From: Bacteroidota bacterium
GTDB lineage: Bacteria; Bacteroidota; Bacteroidia; Bacteroidales; Paludibacteraceae
Assembly (NCBI GenBank): GCA_021779195.1
Contig: JAJYBB010000008.1
Coordinates: 48,477 to 112,476, forward strand
Length of the DNA stretch: 64,000 nucleotides
Direction of reading: 5' to 3'
Shown piece after piece: positions 46,599 through 57,500 of this stretch (positions are counted from its first letter, which is position 1; each line of letters starts with the position of its first letter). Below the pieces are notes generated by a model, which was not told where the DNA came from, made no database searches, and was given only the letters and a program-made list of their open reading frames with translations. Both the position numbers and the translations under genes were made by a program.

Positions 46599-48328
46599 AA
46601 AAACTCCCGATACTTGTCCTTGCTGTTTTGTGGATAACTGCCACAATGGCTCAGGATAAAATGTATATCTATAGAACAAACGGTTCATTATTAGGTTACT
46701 GGATTTCGCAAATAGATAGTTTGAAATTTGAAAGTAATAATTCGATATTAAGTATCTTTAAAACCGACAGTACAACCAGCAATACATTTTTGTCATCCGT
46801 CGATAGTATAACATTCACAAACGAAACTCCCGTAAGCTATATTGCTCCATCTTATGCCGATGATTACTCGGCCGTATCCAGTTATACCAATCGGTTAAGG
46901 TGGAATTTGGGAAATGTACATGACCCGACTGTAGTTAAATGTGGTGATACCTGGTATTTGTATGGAACGGATGCTTCGTATGGCAATGTGTTAAATGGTT
47001 ACGGACATTTTCCATATAAAATATCAAAAGATTTAGTAAATTGGTATTATACGGGTTGTGCAATGAGTCAAACGCCTCCCGCTTGGATAAAAGACTCACT
47101 GAATGCCATGCGGGCAAGGGTTGGACTAGCCCCTATTGCCTCACCGAATTACGGCTTTTGGGCACCCTGTGTTCGTAAAGTTGGGAATGTTTACCGGATG
47201 TATTATAGCGTTATCGTCGATAATTTTATTGGGAACGGGCTTCCTAATTCCGCGGTAAATTTTGACAATACCTGGACTGAAAAAGCATTTATCGGTTTAA
47301 TGGAATCTACTGATCTTTCGAAAAATATTTGGGTAGATAAGGGATATGTTATCAGTTCGGTTTCCGACAAAGGAACAAATTGGTATCGTTCAAGTTATAC
47401 TGGCGATTGGAATGCATATTTTAAATGGAATGCTATTGATCCAACGTATATTGTAACACCTGCCGGAGAACATTGGTTGATTTACGGTTCATGGCACAGT
47501 GGAATTCCAGCCATAAGACTCGATTCGGCTACTGGTAAACCATTGAAATTAAATATTTTGACTGATTATGGGACGCGTGTTGCACGAAGGGTAAATAACG
47601 ATGCCAATCGTTGGCAGGGTCAGGAAGGTCCCGAAATTATCTTTAATCCAACGACTGGATACTACTACTTATTTCTTGCTTATGATGAGTTGTCTGTAAA
47701 TTATAATACACGGGTTTGTCGATCGAGATCGATTACGGGTCCATATTATGGCTATAATGGAGCAAATATCACCACCGGAGCCGACTGTTTCCCAATACTA
47801 ACGCATCCATATAAGTTTAATAATCATTCCGGATGGGTCGGAATTTCTCATTGTGCCATATTTCAGGATCCAACAAATCAACAATGGTATTATTGCTCTC
47901 AAGCCAGATTACCGGCAAATACAAATGGTAATCCTTATAGTAATGCCATCATGATGGGACATTTGAGGAAAATTATGTGGACGGATGATGGATGGCCGGT
48001 TGTGCTCCCCGAAAGATATGCAGCTGTTCCTCAAACCGTAATATGCGACAATGATTTAGTTGGGACTTGGGAGAATATTACCCTGAATTATGTGCCCGGC
48101 GTGCAGCAAACTTCAACCACGCTGATTTTATCATCCAATTATTCCGCCACAGGCGCATTAACCGGTTTGTGGTCGTTTAACTCGAAAACAAATACGCTTA
48201 TAATTGGGAATCAACGACTCAAGGTTCAGCGGGAACTCGATTGGGAAGTGTCTCCACGTGTACCGACTATTGTATATTCAGGACTCAATTCAGCCGGAAT
48301 ATCCTTGTGGGGTAAGAAAGTTAAATAA
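46595..48328 (+). CDS. GH43-family arabinan endo-1,5-alpha-L-arabinosidase-like enzyme
   Basis: A 577-residue exported enzyme (signal peptide to about residue 19). Residues 20-80 are the same beta module as in the preceding gene. The five-bladed propeller starts at about 100: GNVHDPTVVKCGDTWYLYG with catalytic base Asp110, NYGFWAPCVRK, the Asp in KWNAIDPTYIV, the acid Glu in GQEGPEII, and GISHCAIFQD. A C-terminal all-beta domain of about 90 residues, as in GH43 arabinanases, ends the protein. It lacks a type IX tail, which is carried by the upstream small protein. It acts with GH51 on arabinan. Confidence 0.9.
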   Translation: MKKLPILVLAVLWITATMAQDKMYIYRTNGSLLGYWISQIDSLKFESNNSILSIFKTDSTTSNTFLSSVDSITFTNETPVSYIAPSYADDYSAVSSYTNRLRWNLGNVHDPTVVKCGDTWYLYGTDASYGNVLNGYGHFPYKISKDLVNWYYTGCAMSQTPPAWIKDSLNAMRARVGLAPIASPNYGFWAPCVRKVGNVYRMYYSVIVDNFIGNGLPNSAVNFDNTWTEKAFIGLMESTDLSKNIWVDKGYVISSVSDKGTNWYRSSYTGDWNAYFKWNAIDPTYIVTPAGEHWLIYGSWHSGIPAIRLDSATGKPLKLNILTDYGTRVARRVNNDANRWQGQEGPEIIFNPTTGYYYLFLAYDELSVNYNTRVCRSRSITGPYYGYNGANITTGADCFPILTHPYKFNNHSGWVGISHCAIFQDPTNQQWYYCSQARLPANTNGNPYSNAIMMGHLRKIMWTDDGWPVVLPERYAAVPQTVICDNDLVGTWENITLNYVPGVQQTSTTLILSSNYSATGALTGLWSFNSKTNTLIIGNQRLKVQRELDWEVSPRVPTIVYSGLNSAGISLWGKKVK

Positions 48329-48380
48329 TGAATTGATCGAAAAGCAAATTGAGGTATTGATTTTTGATTATTCAAATTCG

Positions 48381-48423
48381 AAAAATCCGATGTATTCAAT
48401 TTTGAACATATCGGTTTTTTTTT
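48381..48423 (+). terminator. Terminator of the GH43 operon
   Basis: AAAAATCCGAT pairs imperfectly with ATCGGTTTTTTTT across an 18-nt loop; the T run is 8 long. It lies about 50 nt after the GH43 stop. Confidence 0.6.
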
Positions 48424-48569
48424 AGTCGAATTGATATCAATATTACCCACTTTTAGAAGGATAATTCCTTTCTTTCATATGCTTTATTAGCCTGATAATT
48501 AGAATTTTATTGTTGTATTGCTTTTTAATATTATAAGATAAAATAATGTTTCTGAGAGTTTTGCTATTT

Positions 48570-48648
48570 TGTCCACTTTGTTTGGTCAAATGTCCACTTT
48601 TTTAAATAAGAGAATGAATGAAAATTTATTTTGTACTGATTATCTTTG
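48570..48648 (+). promoter_or_regulatory. Candidate regulator site and -7 box for the LamG gene
   Basis: TGTCCACTTT occurs twice, at 48570-48579 and 48591-48600, with a 21-bp period. A TATCTTTG box (48641-48648) follows 40 nt later, a longer gap than at the other units. It is the clearest copy of the shared repeat in the locus. The 479-nt gap 48329-48807 holds this, the terminator before it and a 159-nt leader. Confidence 0.55.
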
Positions 48649-48807
48649 CCTTTATCAATTTATAGATAATTTGAACGGAAAAAATATTAATAGTGATCTT
48701 ATTAATGTTGATTAATATAGTTAAGATTTTGTTTCCATTTTTGGCTGTTCAATTGGATTTCTTTAGTTTATTAGAATTTAATTATTCACCTTTAATTTTT
48801 TATTTTT

Positions 48808-51240
48808 ATGAAAAAGACTTACTTTTTCTTATGCCTTTTAATTATATTTGGCATAAGTGTACGTATGAATGCTCAGATCGATCCTGGGACTGCAAATCTA
48901 ACACATCAATGGACTTTTGATGATGGTACACCAAAAGATGTGGTTGGCACTTGTGATGGAACCTTAATGGGTGGCGCTACCATTTCAAACAGTGCACTTA
49001 ACACCACTGCTGGTGGATATCTGAGTTTACCCGGCACAACCATCGGAATAAATGGTTATTCCGCTATCACAACCGAAATATGGTTTACGTCTTCTTCCGG
49101 ATCAAATGGTGGTTATACTATGTTGGATTATTTTGGGACTACTACCGGTACGCTTGGGTACAATTATATTTCAACTTCAGCTGCTCGAGGCGATGGCAAT
49201 AGTCGTGCCGCCATTTCAAGTGGAACTTATGATGCTGAAACTTATGTGAATGGGACTAAATATGATGATGGTAAATTACACCAGATGGTAGCTGTATATT
49301 CTGCTACTGCTGTTACTTTCTACATCGATGGACTGAGTGTAGGTACTGTTGTAAATGCTATTCCTTTAAGTTCCTTAAGTAATGACTTTGCATATTTAGC
49401 AAAAGGAGGATATACCGGTGACCCAACCTGGAAAGGGCTAATCCATAAATTCAGTCTTTACAATAAAGATTTAACGGCGGATGAGGTTCTCTTTTTATTC
49501 CAGAAAGGACCTGAAGCACAATCGGTAATCACGGCAAACGTTTCTTCATTAGCATTCGACAGTAATTATCCTGCTGAAATATTCTCGGTTTCAAGTGCAA
49601 ATTTAGCTTCTGATATTACTGTAACAGCTCCAACCGGCATTACTGTTTCTCCAGCTACAATTTCGAAAAACCTTACTGATCAAAGTGTAACTGTAGTTTA
49701 TGATGCAACCAAAACAGTGAATGGAAATATTACTCTGACAAGTGGAAATACCGTGGTTACTATCCCAGTTAAATCAGCAGATGATTCAAAATGCTATACA
49801 CCATTGTATACTAATGTTCAAAATATACTTGGAGATTTGATGGGTATGAATTCAATGACAGGATTTGGAGGCTGGGGAACCCGGTCGGTATCTACAATTA
49901 TTACTGATTCTGCTAATGTTTATTGTGGTGCTGCCAGCATAAGCATTGGGGATGGAATTAATACCGGATCAGGGTCACTTGATGTGGCTATGGCTGGAAT
50001 TTTGATTCCAAATACAACCTATCATGTTAAAGTTATGATTAAAACGTTAGGAGGAACATTCCATTTGGGAGTTGATGCTGCACCTAATGTTGAAAAAGCA
50101 ATTGATACTAACGGTGAATGGAAACCGCTTGAGTTTACATTTACTACCGGTGCAACATTAGTTACAAATCCGGTTATGTATATCAATAACTGGGCATGCA
50201 CCGGTTTAAAGGCTTGGGTTGATAATTATGAACTTTATGTTTCTCCAGATCAGGTTATTTCTACTTCAACATCTGGTTTAGCATTTGATCCGGAATTTAA
50301 ATCAGACATGTTTACGGTTACCGGAGCAAACCTTTCCAGTGATATTACGCTCACTGCTCCTGCCGGAATTACGTTAAGTAAAACTACTTTGCCAATGGCT
50401 GCGGCTGGTGATACGGTATTGGTTACGTATGATGGAACAACCAACGTTAAGGATTCGATTGTTTTAACCAGTGGAACTAAAGTGATTAAAATTCCGGTTA
50501 GTGCGATCAATACCTCTAATACAGCTTGCTTTACACCGCTTTATACCGACAGACCTAACATGGTGTTAGATCCTTACATGAATGATTTGAGTAAATTTGG
50601 AGGTTGGGGAGGCCGAAGCCTAATCTCGATTGCTAATGCACCTGATTCAGTTTATTGTGGAAGTCACAGCGGGCTGGTTGCAAATAGCGGTTCGATGGAT
50701 GTTGTTCTTACCGGACGAATTTCACCCAATACTGTTTATGTATCAAGAGCATGGGTGAGATCTGTAAATGGATCATTCCAACTTGGAGTATACGGAATCG
50801 GAACTCCGGCTGATGTTACCGATACCATTGATACACATGGTGTTTGGCAACAAATGCAGTTTGAATTTACAACGGGTGCAACCTTAGGTACTACAAGTGG
50901 GCTGTATTTCAATAATTGGGGTCGTACGGGTAAACGTGGATACATTGACAACTGGGAACTTTATAGAAAAGATACCGTCAGTGCAGTTGCAAGTGTTAAA
51001 GATTTGTTTGACAAGGTATATGTTCAAAACGGTAAAATCGTTGCTGATTTTGATTTAACTCAATCTTCATTGGTTCGGCTAAGCGTTTATTCAATTCAGG
51101 GTGCCTTGGTTTCCGACGATAAATTTAATGCAATTGCAGGACGAAATAAAAAAGTTGTAAATGCTAATCTTCCCTCCGGGATGTATTTAGTAAAAATGAC
51201 TCAAAATGGGCAATATAGCTTTAGAAAAGTGATTAAGTAA
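48808..51240 (+). CDS. Secreted LamG/carbohydrate-binding-like protein with type IX tail
   Basis: An 810-residue secreted protein with a signal peptide (RMNAQ, residue 22-23). Residues 30-230 are a LamG/concanavalin-like domain (HQWTFDDGTPKDVVG, then WKGLIHKFSLYNKDLTADEV). Two copies of an Ig-like plus jelly-roll unit follow: SVITANVSSLAFDS with CYTPLYTNVQNIL (about 240-475), and VISTSTSGLAFDPE with CFTPLYTDRPNMV (about 480-720). The last 75 residues are a type IX sorting domain (SVYSIQGALVS, PSGMYLVKM). It probably binds arabinan or another glycan at the cell surface. No catalytic motif was recognised. Confidence 0.85.
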   Translation: MKKTYFFLCLLIIFGISVRMNAQIDPGTANLTHQWTFDDGTPKDVVGTCDGTLMGGATISNSALNTTAGGYLSLPGTTIGINGYSAITTEIWFTSSSGSNGGYTMLDYFGTTTGTLGYNYISTSAARGDGNSRAAISSGTYDAETYVNGTKYDDGKLHQMVAVYSATAVTFYIDGLSVGTVVNAIPLSSLSNDFAYLAKGGYTGDPTWKGLIHKFSLYNKDLTADEVLFLFQKGPEAQSVITANVSSLAFDSNYPAEIFSVSSANLASDITVTAPTGITVSPATISKNLTDQSVTVVYDATKTVNGNITLTSGNTVVTIPVKSADDSKCYTPLYTNVQNILGDLMGMNSMTGFGGWGTRSVSTIITDSANVYCGAASISIGDGINTGSGSLDVAMAGILIPNTTYHVKVMIKTLGGTFHLGVDAAPNVEKAIDTNGEWKPLEFTFTTGATLVTNPVMYINNWACTGLKAWVDNYELYVSPDQVISTSTSGLAFDPEFKSDMFTVTGANLSSDITLTAPAGITLSKTTLPMAAAGDTVLVTYDGTTNVKDSIVLTSGTKVIKIPVSAINTSNTACFTPLYTDRPNMVLDPYMNDLSKFGGWGGRSLISIANAPDSVYCGSHSGLVANSGSMDVVLTGRISPNTVYVSRAWVRSVNGSFQLGVYGIGTPADVTDTIDTHGVWQQMQFEFTTGATLGTTSGLYFNNWGRTGKRGYIDNWELYRKDTVSAVASVKDLFDKVYVQNGKIVADFDLTQSSLVRLSVYSIQGALVSDDKFNAIAGRNKKVVNANLPSGMYLVKMTQNGQYSFRKVIK

Positions 51241-51259
51241 TTCTGAATGATTATACTTC

Positions 51260-51292
51260 AAAAAAGGCTGTCGAAACATGACAGCCTTTTTT
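51260..51292 (+). terminator. Terminator after the LamG protein gene
   Basis: A perfect 13-bp inverted repeat (51260-51272 with 51280-51292), 7-nt loop, flanked by A and T runs, 20 nt behind the stop. Confidence 0.88.
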
Positions 51293-51545
51293 GATAAAAT
51301 GTTCAATTTTAAGAACGAAAATTCCATTTGCGTTTAGATACAAATTTGAAAATTTTACTGGTGAGTGATCAGAAAAAACGCGCATCCTCATCCAATTATT
51401 TTTCTACTATTTTATCCCGGATAAAATTTCTACGGTTTTAAAATTAGATAAAAATACATGGTTGGTTTGTGTTGTAAATGGCATAATTTCAATTATATAG
51501 CCGAAGTTTTCTGAATTGTGTCAAAACATTGAATTCAAGAGATTT

Positions 51546-51603
51546 TATCTCCCTTAATTACTCAAATGTCCACCCCCTCAAAGAGTCGGATTTTGTACAT
51601 TTG
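51546..51603 (+). promoter_or_regulatory. Candidate regulator site and -7 box for the fasciclin-SusCD operon
   Basis: TGTCCACCCC (51567-51576) resembles the repeat found before the other units, with a weaker copy TATCTCCCTT 21 bp upstream; TACATTTG (51596-51603) follows 19 nt later and fits TAnnTTTG. It would leave a leader of about 400 nt (51604-52013), in which I see a 74-codon frame of doubtful meaning and no strong hairpin. Confidence 0.4.
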
Positions 51604-52013
51604 CACTCATAAAATGAATGAAAATTTCGGTAGACTAATCGATACCCAAATTGAAATGATTTCAGCTATTATTTTTTAGATTTACGATTAGAAATTAACC
51701 TTGAAGCTATAATTTTGAATGTCTTTGTGCCATAATTATGAAACAAAGCAAGATTAATTCCATGAAAAGAACACTACTCCTTTTAGATCGCACTCCTGCT
51801 TCGTCTTTCAATACCATTCTTCGAATAAGGATTGTATCTGAAATTATCGAATCGTATTTAGTGGTTAACATTCTGTCGACTATTCAACTTCAATTAAATA
51901 ATCTATTTTTCATTTCTCCCAATCAAGGTTGCGGCGAAACAAACGTTATGTCTTTATGTTGATGAAAGGCTATGTAATACATTATTAATAATAAATTTTA
52001 AATGTACTGTATA

Positions 52014-54584
52014 ATGAGAAATTATTTTAAGGAAACATTTTATCGGTATGCAATGCTATTGATTGGATTTACCATAATTAGTTCATTGTTTGTTTCCTGT
52101 GACATCTATCCTTATGATAATAAAGAACCTAACTGGCTGGGTTCCAGTATTTATGATTATCTGAAAACGGATGGTCATTTTAAAAATTATACCCGATTAA
52201 TTGAAGATTTGGGTTATACCGAAGTATTAAGTCGTACAGGGAGTAAAACCCTTTTTGTAGCCAATGATTCAGCTTTTAATGTATTTTTCAAAAAAAATGA
52301 CTGGGGCGTTTCAAGTTACGAACAATTATCGTTAGCACAAAAAAAGCTGATATTGAATTTCGGTATGATTAATAATGCATATTTAGTCGATATGCTTTCG
52401 AATTACAATAATGGCGTATTGCAGGAAGGCGCAGCCATGCGTCGTCAAACCGCGATTTCAGTGCTCGACAGTTTGCCATTTGTTCCCGGAAACCAATTGC
52501 CATCGAGTGCTTACTGGCAGTTTTATAAAACCAAGGGTTTGTATATGCTCGAAGACAATACTCCTTGGACAATGGTTTATTTTACTCAGAAACAACTCGA
52601 ACAAGCACAAATTACCGACGATGATTTTAGTCTAATTACCGGATTTAGCCGTTCAACGAATGATGCGTTTATTTTTGGAATTAAAATTATTAAAAAAGAT
52701 ATAACCTGTAAAAACGGATATCTGGATGTTTTGGACAAGGTTATGATTCCACCCGTGAATATGGCAGAATATATTTCAAGCAATCCTGATATGAGTATGT
52801 TTTCGTCTTTGCTCGAACGCTTTAGCGCTCCATTCTTCGATCCATCGAGCACCATTCAGTACCGTCAGTTGCATCCCGAATTTGCAGACTCAATTTTTGT
52901 AAAAAAATATTTTGCAAATCAAGGAGGTATGACCCATTATCCATCTGGGCAAACGGTAAACAAGGATTTATTGTTGCCTTTTGATCCGGGATGGAATAGT
53001 TATGCCCGTACAACAAGTGGTTACGCATTGGAATCGGATATGGCTGCAATGTTTGTCCCCTCAAATGAAGCAATGAATAATTTTTTCAATTCTGGGGCCG
53101 GTGCGGTATTAAAAGATCGGTTTGGATCATGGGATAACGTTCCGACTGAAATTTTACCATTATTTATAAAACGACATATGAGGACATCATTTATTGAATC
53201 GGTTCCAAGCCGTTTTAGTAATATGGTTGATGATGATAATTCACCGCTACCGGTATCAAAGGGTGATATTCAGAAAGTTTATATTGGCACCAACGGATTA
53301 GTCTATTTAACAAATAAAGTATATGCACCTGATGATTACAGCTCTGTTTATGGTCCGGTGTTGTTGAGCGCTAATGATGCTTCAGTAGATAATAAGACTA
53401 AAATTTGGAAATGGGCGATAACTCAAAACGATTTTCGTTTGTATCTCAATTCAATGGTTAGTACCTATAGTTTCTTTGTGCCTACTGATGAGTATTTTAA
53501 AAATTATATCGATCCCGTAGCCATTTCAAAAGATGTTCCGGCTGCACTCAAATTTTGGTATAACGAGAAGACTATGGCTGTGAATGCAACCGTTTATAAG
53601 TTTGATAAACAAACCAATCAAATTGGCGATTCAGTTGGAATAATAACTTCTACTTCATTTCTTGTTAATAGATTATTGGATATGCTGAATTCCCATATTG
53701 TTATTGGCAATATCGATCCAAGTAGAAATTATTATTTGACAAAAGGCAATGTGGCATTGAAAGTTTCAGGCACAGGATCATCGATGACGGTACAAGCTGG
53801 TGAAAACATTTCACTTAATGAGAATGTAAATATTAACAGAACTTACAACCAGTCAAACGGGAATACTTATTTTATAGATCGTCCTATACAGTCACCATTA
53901 TCTTCAGTTTATAAAGTGTTGAGTGAAACTCCCGAATTCAGTGCTTTCTTTTCGTTACTGATCGGATTTCCTGCATCAAGCAGTTCGGTTGTATTTGTGA
54001 GTAAAACAAATTATTATGGAATCGATTACACAATCAGATTTTTTAATACATTTAATTATACCGTTTATGTACCAACCAACGATGCGATAAACAAAGCTAT
54101 TCAAGCAGGCATTATTAAACCATGGGATTCGCAGGGTTCGATTGTAGGTATCAATGACTTGACCGATGCCACAGAAAAAGCAAATGCAATTTCAAATCTC
54201 GAACGTTTTATCCGTTATCATTTTCAAGATAATTCTGTGTTTATTGACAATCGTACTTATAATTCTGTATACCAATCGGCTACAATGAAAACAGATGATT
54301 TGAACACCCATTTTGGCACATTTAAAAATAAGTATTATAAGATTGGCGTAGATTGTACTCCCAATGCAATTACTCTTACCACTGAAACCAATCAAACTGC
54401 TCACGTTGTTACTTCCAATGGGTTGTACAATATAATGACACGTGATTTTATTTTTAATAACAAACCGTCCTCATTTAAAAATGTTGATGGAACCGGTACC
54501 GGTTCAGATTTTTCTTCATCGATGATTTATACGTCCTCAACGGCAGTTATTCATCAAATAGACAGCGTGTTGGATTTTCAATAA
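52014..54584 (+). CDS. Fasciclin-domain lipoprotein, large
   Basis: The start at 52014 gives 856 residues and puts the lipobox Cys at 29 (SLFVSC); an ATG 12 nt upstream is an alternative. It carries several FAS1-like domains, for example YDYLKTDGHFKNYTRLIEDLGY with TLFVANDSAFNVFF (about 40-260), a middle part with AMFVPSNEAMNNFF and FFVPTDEYFKNYI, and a last one with SVYKVLSETPEFSAFFSLLI and VYVPTNDAINKAI (about 635-850). FAS1 domains mediate adhesion or glycan contact. It opens the SusCD operon, 15 nt before susC, so a surface glycan-binding role is likely. Confidence 0.85.
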   Translation: MRNYFKETFYRYAMLLIGFTIISSLFVSCDIYPYDNKEPNWLGSSIYDYLKTDGHFKNYTRLIEDLGYTEVLSRTGSKTLFVANDSAFNVFFKKNDWGVSSYEQLSLAQKKLILNFGMINNAYLVDMLSNYNNGVLQEGAAMRRQTAISVLDSLPFVPGNQLPSSAYWQFYKTKGLYMLEDNTPWTMVYFTQKQLEQAQITDDDFSLITGFSRSTNDAFIFGIKIIKKDITCKNGYLDVLDKVMIPPVNMAEYISSNPDMSMFSSLLERFSAPFFDPSSTIQYRQLHPEFADSIFVKKYFANQGGMTHYPSGQTVNKDLLLPFDPGWNSYARTTSGYALESDMAAMFVPSNEAMNNFFNSGAGAVLKDRFGSWDNVPTEILPLFIKRHMRTSFIESVPSRFSNMVDDDNSPLPVSKGDIQKVYIGTNGLVYLTNKVYAPDDYSSVYGPVLLSANDASVDNKTKIWKWAITQNDFRLYLNSMVSTYSFFVPTDEYFKNYIDPVAISKDVPAALKFWYNEKTMAVNATVYKFDKQTNQIGDSVGIITSTSFLVNRLLDMLNSHIVIGNIDPSRNYYLTKGNVALKVSGTGSSMTVQAGENISLNENVNINRTYNQSNGNTYFIDRPIQSPLSSVYKVLSETPEFSAFFSLLIGFPASSSSVVFVSKTNYYGIDYTIRFFNTFNYTVYVPTNDAINKAIQAGIIKPWDSQGSIVGINDLTDATEKANAISNLERFIRYHFQDNSVFIDNRTYNSVYQSATMKTDDLNTHFGTFKNKYYKIGVDCTPNAITLTTETNQTAHVVTSNGLYNIMTRDFIFNNKPSSFKNVDGTGTGSDFSSSMIYTSSTAVIHQIDSVLDFQ

Positions 54585-54599
54585 ATAAGTAAAAAGAAT

Positions 54600-57500
54600 A
54601 TGAAACGAAACATTATAATAGCACTTCTTTTTTATTTTCTATTGATACCTTTTTTGTCGGAGGGTCAAAATGCAGGGAACGTAATTATTGTGCAGGGAAC
54701 TGTGTCATCAAAAGCTGATGGAGCTTTGATAGGCGTAAACGTTGCCGAAATTGATAAAAATAACAGGTTGATTACCGGCACCAAAACAGATATTAACGGA
54801 CACTATATTATTAAAGTGAAAAATCCGGCCAATGTTTTATCGTTTAGTTACATAGGATATGTTAAACAAACGCATAAAATTAATCCGTCCCATAATATGG
54901 ACGTGACGCTTGTTGACAATACGCAAACGCTTTCCGATGTGGTCATTACGGTAGCCAAAAAACATTCTGAAGGTGGATTTAGTATTCCTCAGCGTGAAAT
55001 AGCATCGGCGATTCAAACCATTGACATGAAAGATATGGAAGGCTTGCAGGTTTCTTCGGTGGATGAAGCGCTTCAGGGACGAATTGCCGGACTTGACATT
55101 GTATCTAATTCTGGTGACCCGGGAAGTGGAACTTCCATGCGAATTCGTGGTGCAAGTTCAATAAACGGAAACAGCCAGCCCTTGATTGTATTAAATGGAG
55201 TGCCTTATGATATGCAGGTCGATCAGAGTTTTGATTATGCCAACTCAAATCAGGAACAGTATGCAAATTTATTAAGTATTAATCCAGATGATATTCAGGA
55301 AATTTCGGTGCTTAAAGATGCTGCTGCTTCGGCTATCTGGGGCTCAAAAGGTGCCAGTGGTGTAATTATGATTACAACTAAAAAAGGATATACCGGCCCA
55401 ACAAAGGTTGAGTATTCTTATCGCTTTACAGGTACGGTTCAACCTCAGGGAATGAAAATGTTAAACGGCGATGATTATACCATGTTAATGAAGCAGGAAT
55501 TTTTTAATCCTGCTCAAGATCAGAATGCCGGAAATTTCAACGAATACAATTATAATAAATCGTTCACTGAGTACGAAAATTATAATAACAATACGGATTG
55601 GGTTAAGGAAGTTACACAAGTGGGTGATATCAATGATCATTATCTGACTTTTTCAGGCGGGGGTGAACGGGCTACTTATAGAATTTCGGGAGGTTTTATG
55701 AATCAAAACGGTACCATTATAGGACAAAAATACAGTCGTCTTTCTACAAGAGCTTATCTCGATTATCGCGTATCCGACCGGTTGAAATTTACCACTGAAT
55801 TATCTTATTCATACTCGAATAACGACCGGAATTATGTTTTTGATTTCACCAGTGGATCGACTCCCGGATATGGCGACAGCCCCAATGAAGATTTATCTAT
55901 TTTGAGTATTGCCTACAAAAAGATGCCTAATTTAAGCGTATATAAGCAAGATGCGAATGGTAACAATACATCTCAATTTTATAATATTCTTCCCAGTTCA
56001 GCACTGAACTGGGATCAAAAATACTTGGTGAATCCGGTAGCTTTGGCTCTCAATGCCACAAATAACGTTAAAAACTACCGTATTTTACCTACCTTCCGTT
56101 TGCAATACGATTTTCTCGATCCAAACATAGAAACACTCCGGTATAATATGTATGTTTCCTTTGATATTAATAATGATAAGACATTCAAGTTTTTACCTTC
56201 ATCGGTTACGAATTTTGATTGGGCAAGTAACAAATATAATCGTTCAGAAAGCGGCGATAATGAAGCGTTGACCATTCAAACCGACAATAATATTTCATGG
56301 ATACCAAAATTTGATGATAAGGATCAAAATTTATTATTGTATGCTTCGTTTCAAACTACCGAAGGTAGCTCTACCTATCAGGGAGTTACATCCTATAGTA
56401 CGCCTTCCGAAAGTGCTGTGGATGCTTCAAACCCCGGATATCTTTACGGAGTATATACCAATCGTTCGCAATGGCGTTCGTTGGGAATATTAGCCCGAGC
56501 TCATTATTCTTATAAATCAAGGTATATTATTTCTGCCACCCTTCGCCGTGATGGGAGTACAAAATTCGGTAATGGTTATAAATGGGGGAATTTTCCGGGC
56601 ATTTCGCTTAAATGGATTATGTCCGACGAACCTTTCATGAAAAGTACAAAAAAATGGCTGAGCATGTTGGCGTTTCGCCCTGGTTGGGGAATTGCGGGTA
56701 ATCAACCTAATTATGAATACCTTCATTATAGCCGGTACGGCGATTTTGGTAGATACGTTGATATGAATGCTCAAGTGCCTGTATCATTGCAACTTAATAA
56801 CTTGCGCTGGGAAACTACTTCATCGTTTAACTATGGTGCTGATTTGGGATTTTTCGATGACAAGATTCAAATGGACTTGAATTTATACCACAAAACTACC
56901 AAAGATATGCTGTTTGCGAACGTGGCAATCCCTAATTCTTCAGGCTTCACGAGTGTTTCGTATACCAATGCAGGAACAATGAATAATGATGGTTGGGAAA
57001 TTAATCTTTATGCGAATAAACTTTTTCAAACCAGAGATTTCAGCATGGATTTTCGATTTAATATTTCCAATTCGGTCAATACCATCATAAAATTGGATAA
57101 TAATATTATGAGCGGATATAATAGTGTGTATAATTATGAAAACGGATCGTATCTTACCCGTATACAGGCTGGTAACTCTTTTGGTTCAATTTATGGTTTT
57201 CGTTATAAAGGTGTTTATCAATATGATAAATATATAGCAGGAACGCAAGAAAATGCTCCTGTTGCACGAAATGCTCAAGGCAATGTAGTTTTGGATGACA
57301 AAGGGCAACCGGTTCGGATGGTTTTTGCTTATGGAAAAACAAATGAATATCAATTCAGAGGCGGTGATGCAAAATATGAAGATATCAATCATGATGGAAA
57401 TATTAATGAACTTGACATTGTTTATTTAGGCAACTCTAATCCTTTATTTAATGGTGGTTTTGGACCTACATTTAGGTATAAGAACTTTTCTTGTACTGCA

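Noticed and set aside
51738..51962. 74-codon frame before the fasciclin operon
   Set aside because: No start signal, no motif, and it lies in the expected untranslated leader; could be a short leader ORF at most.
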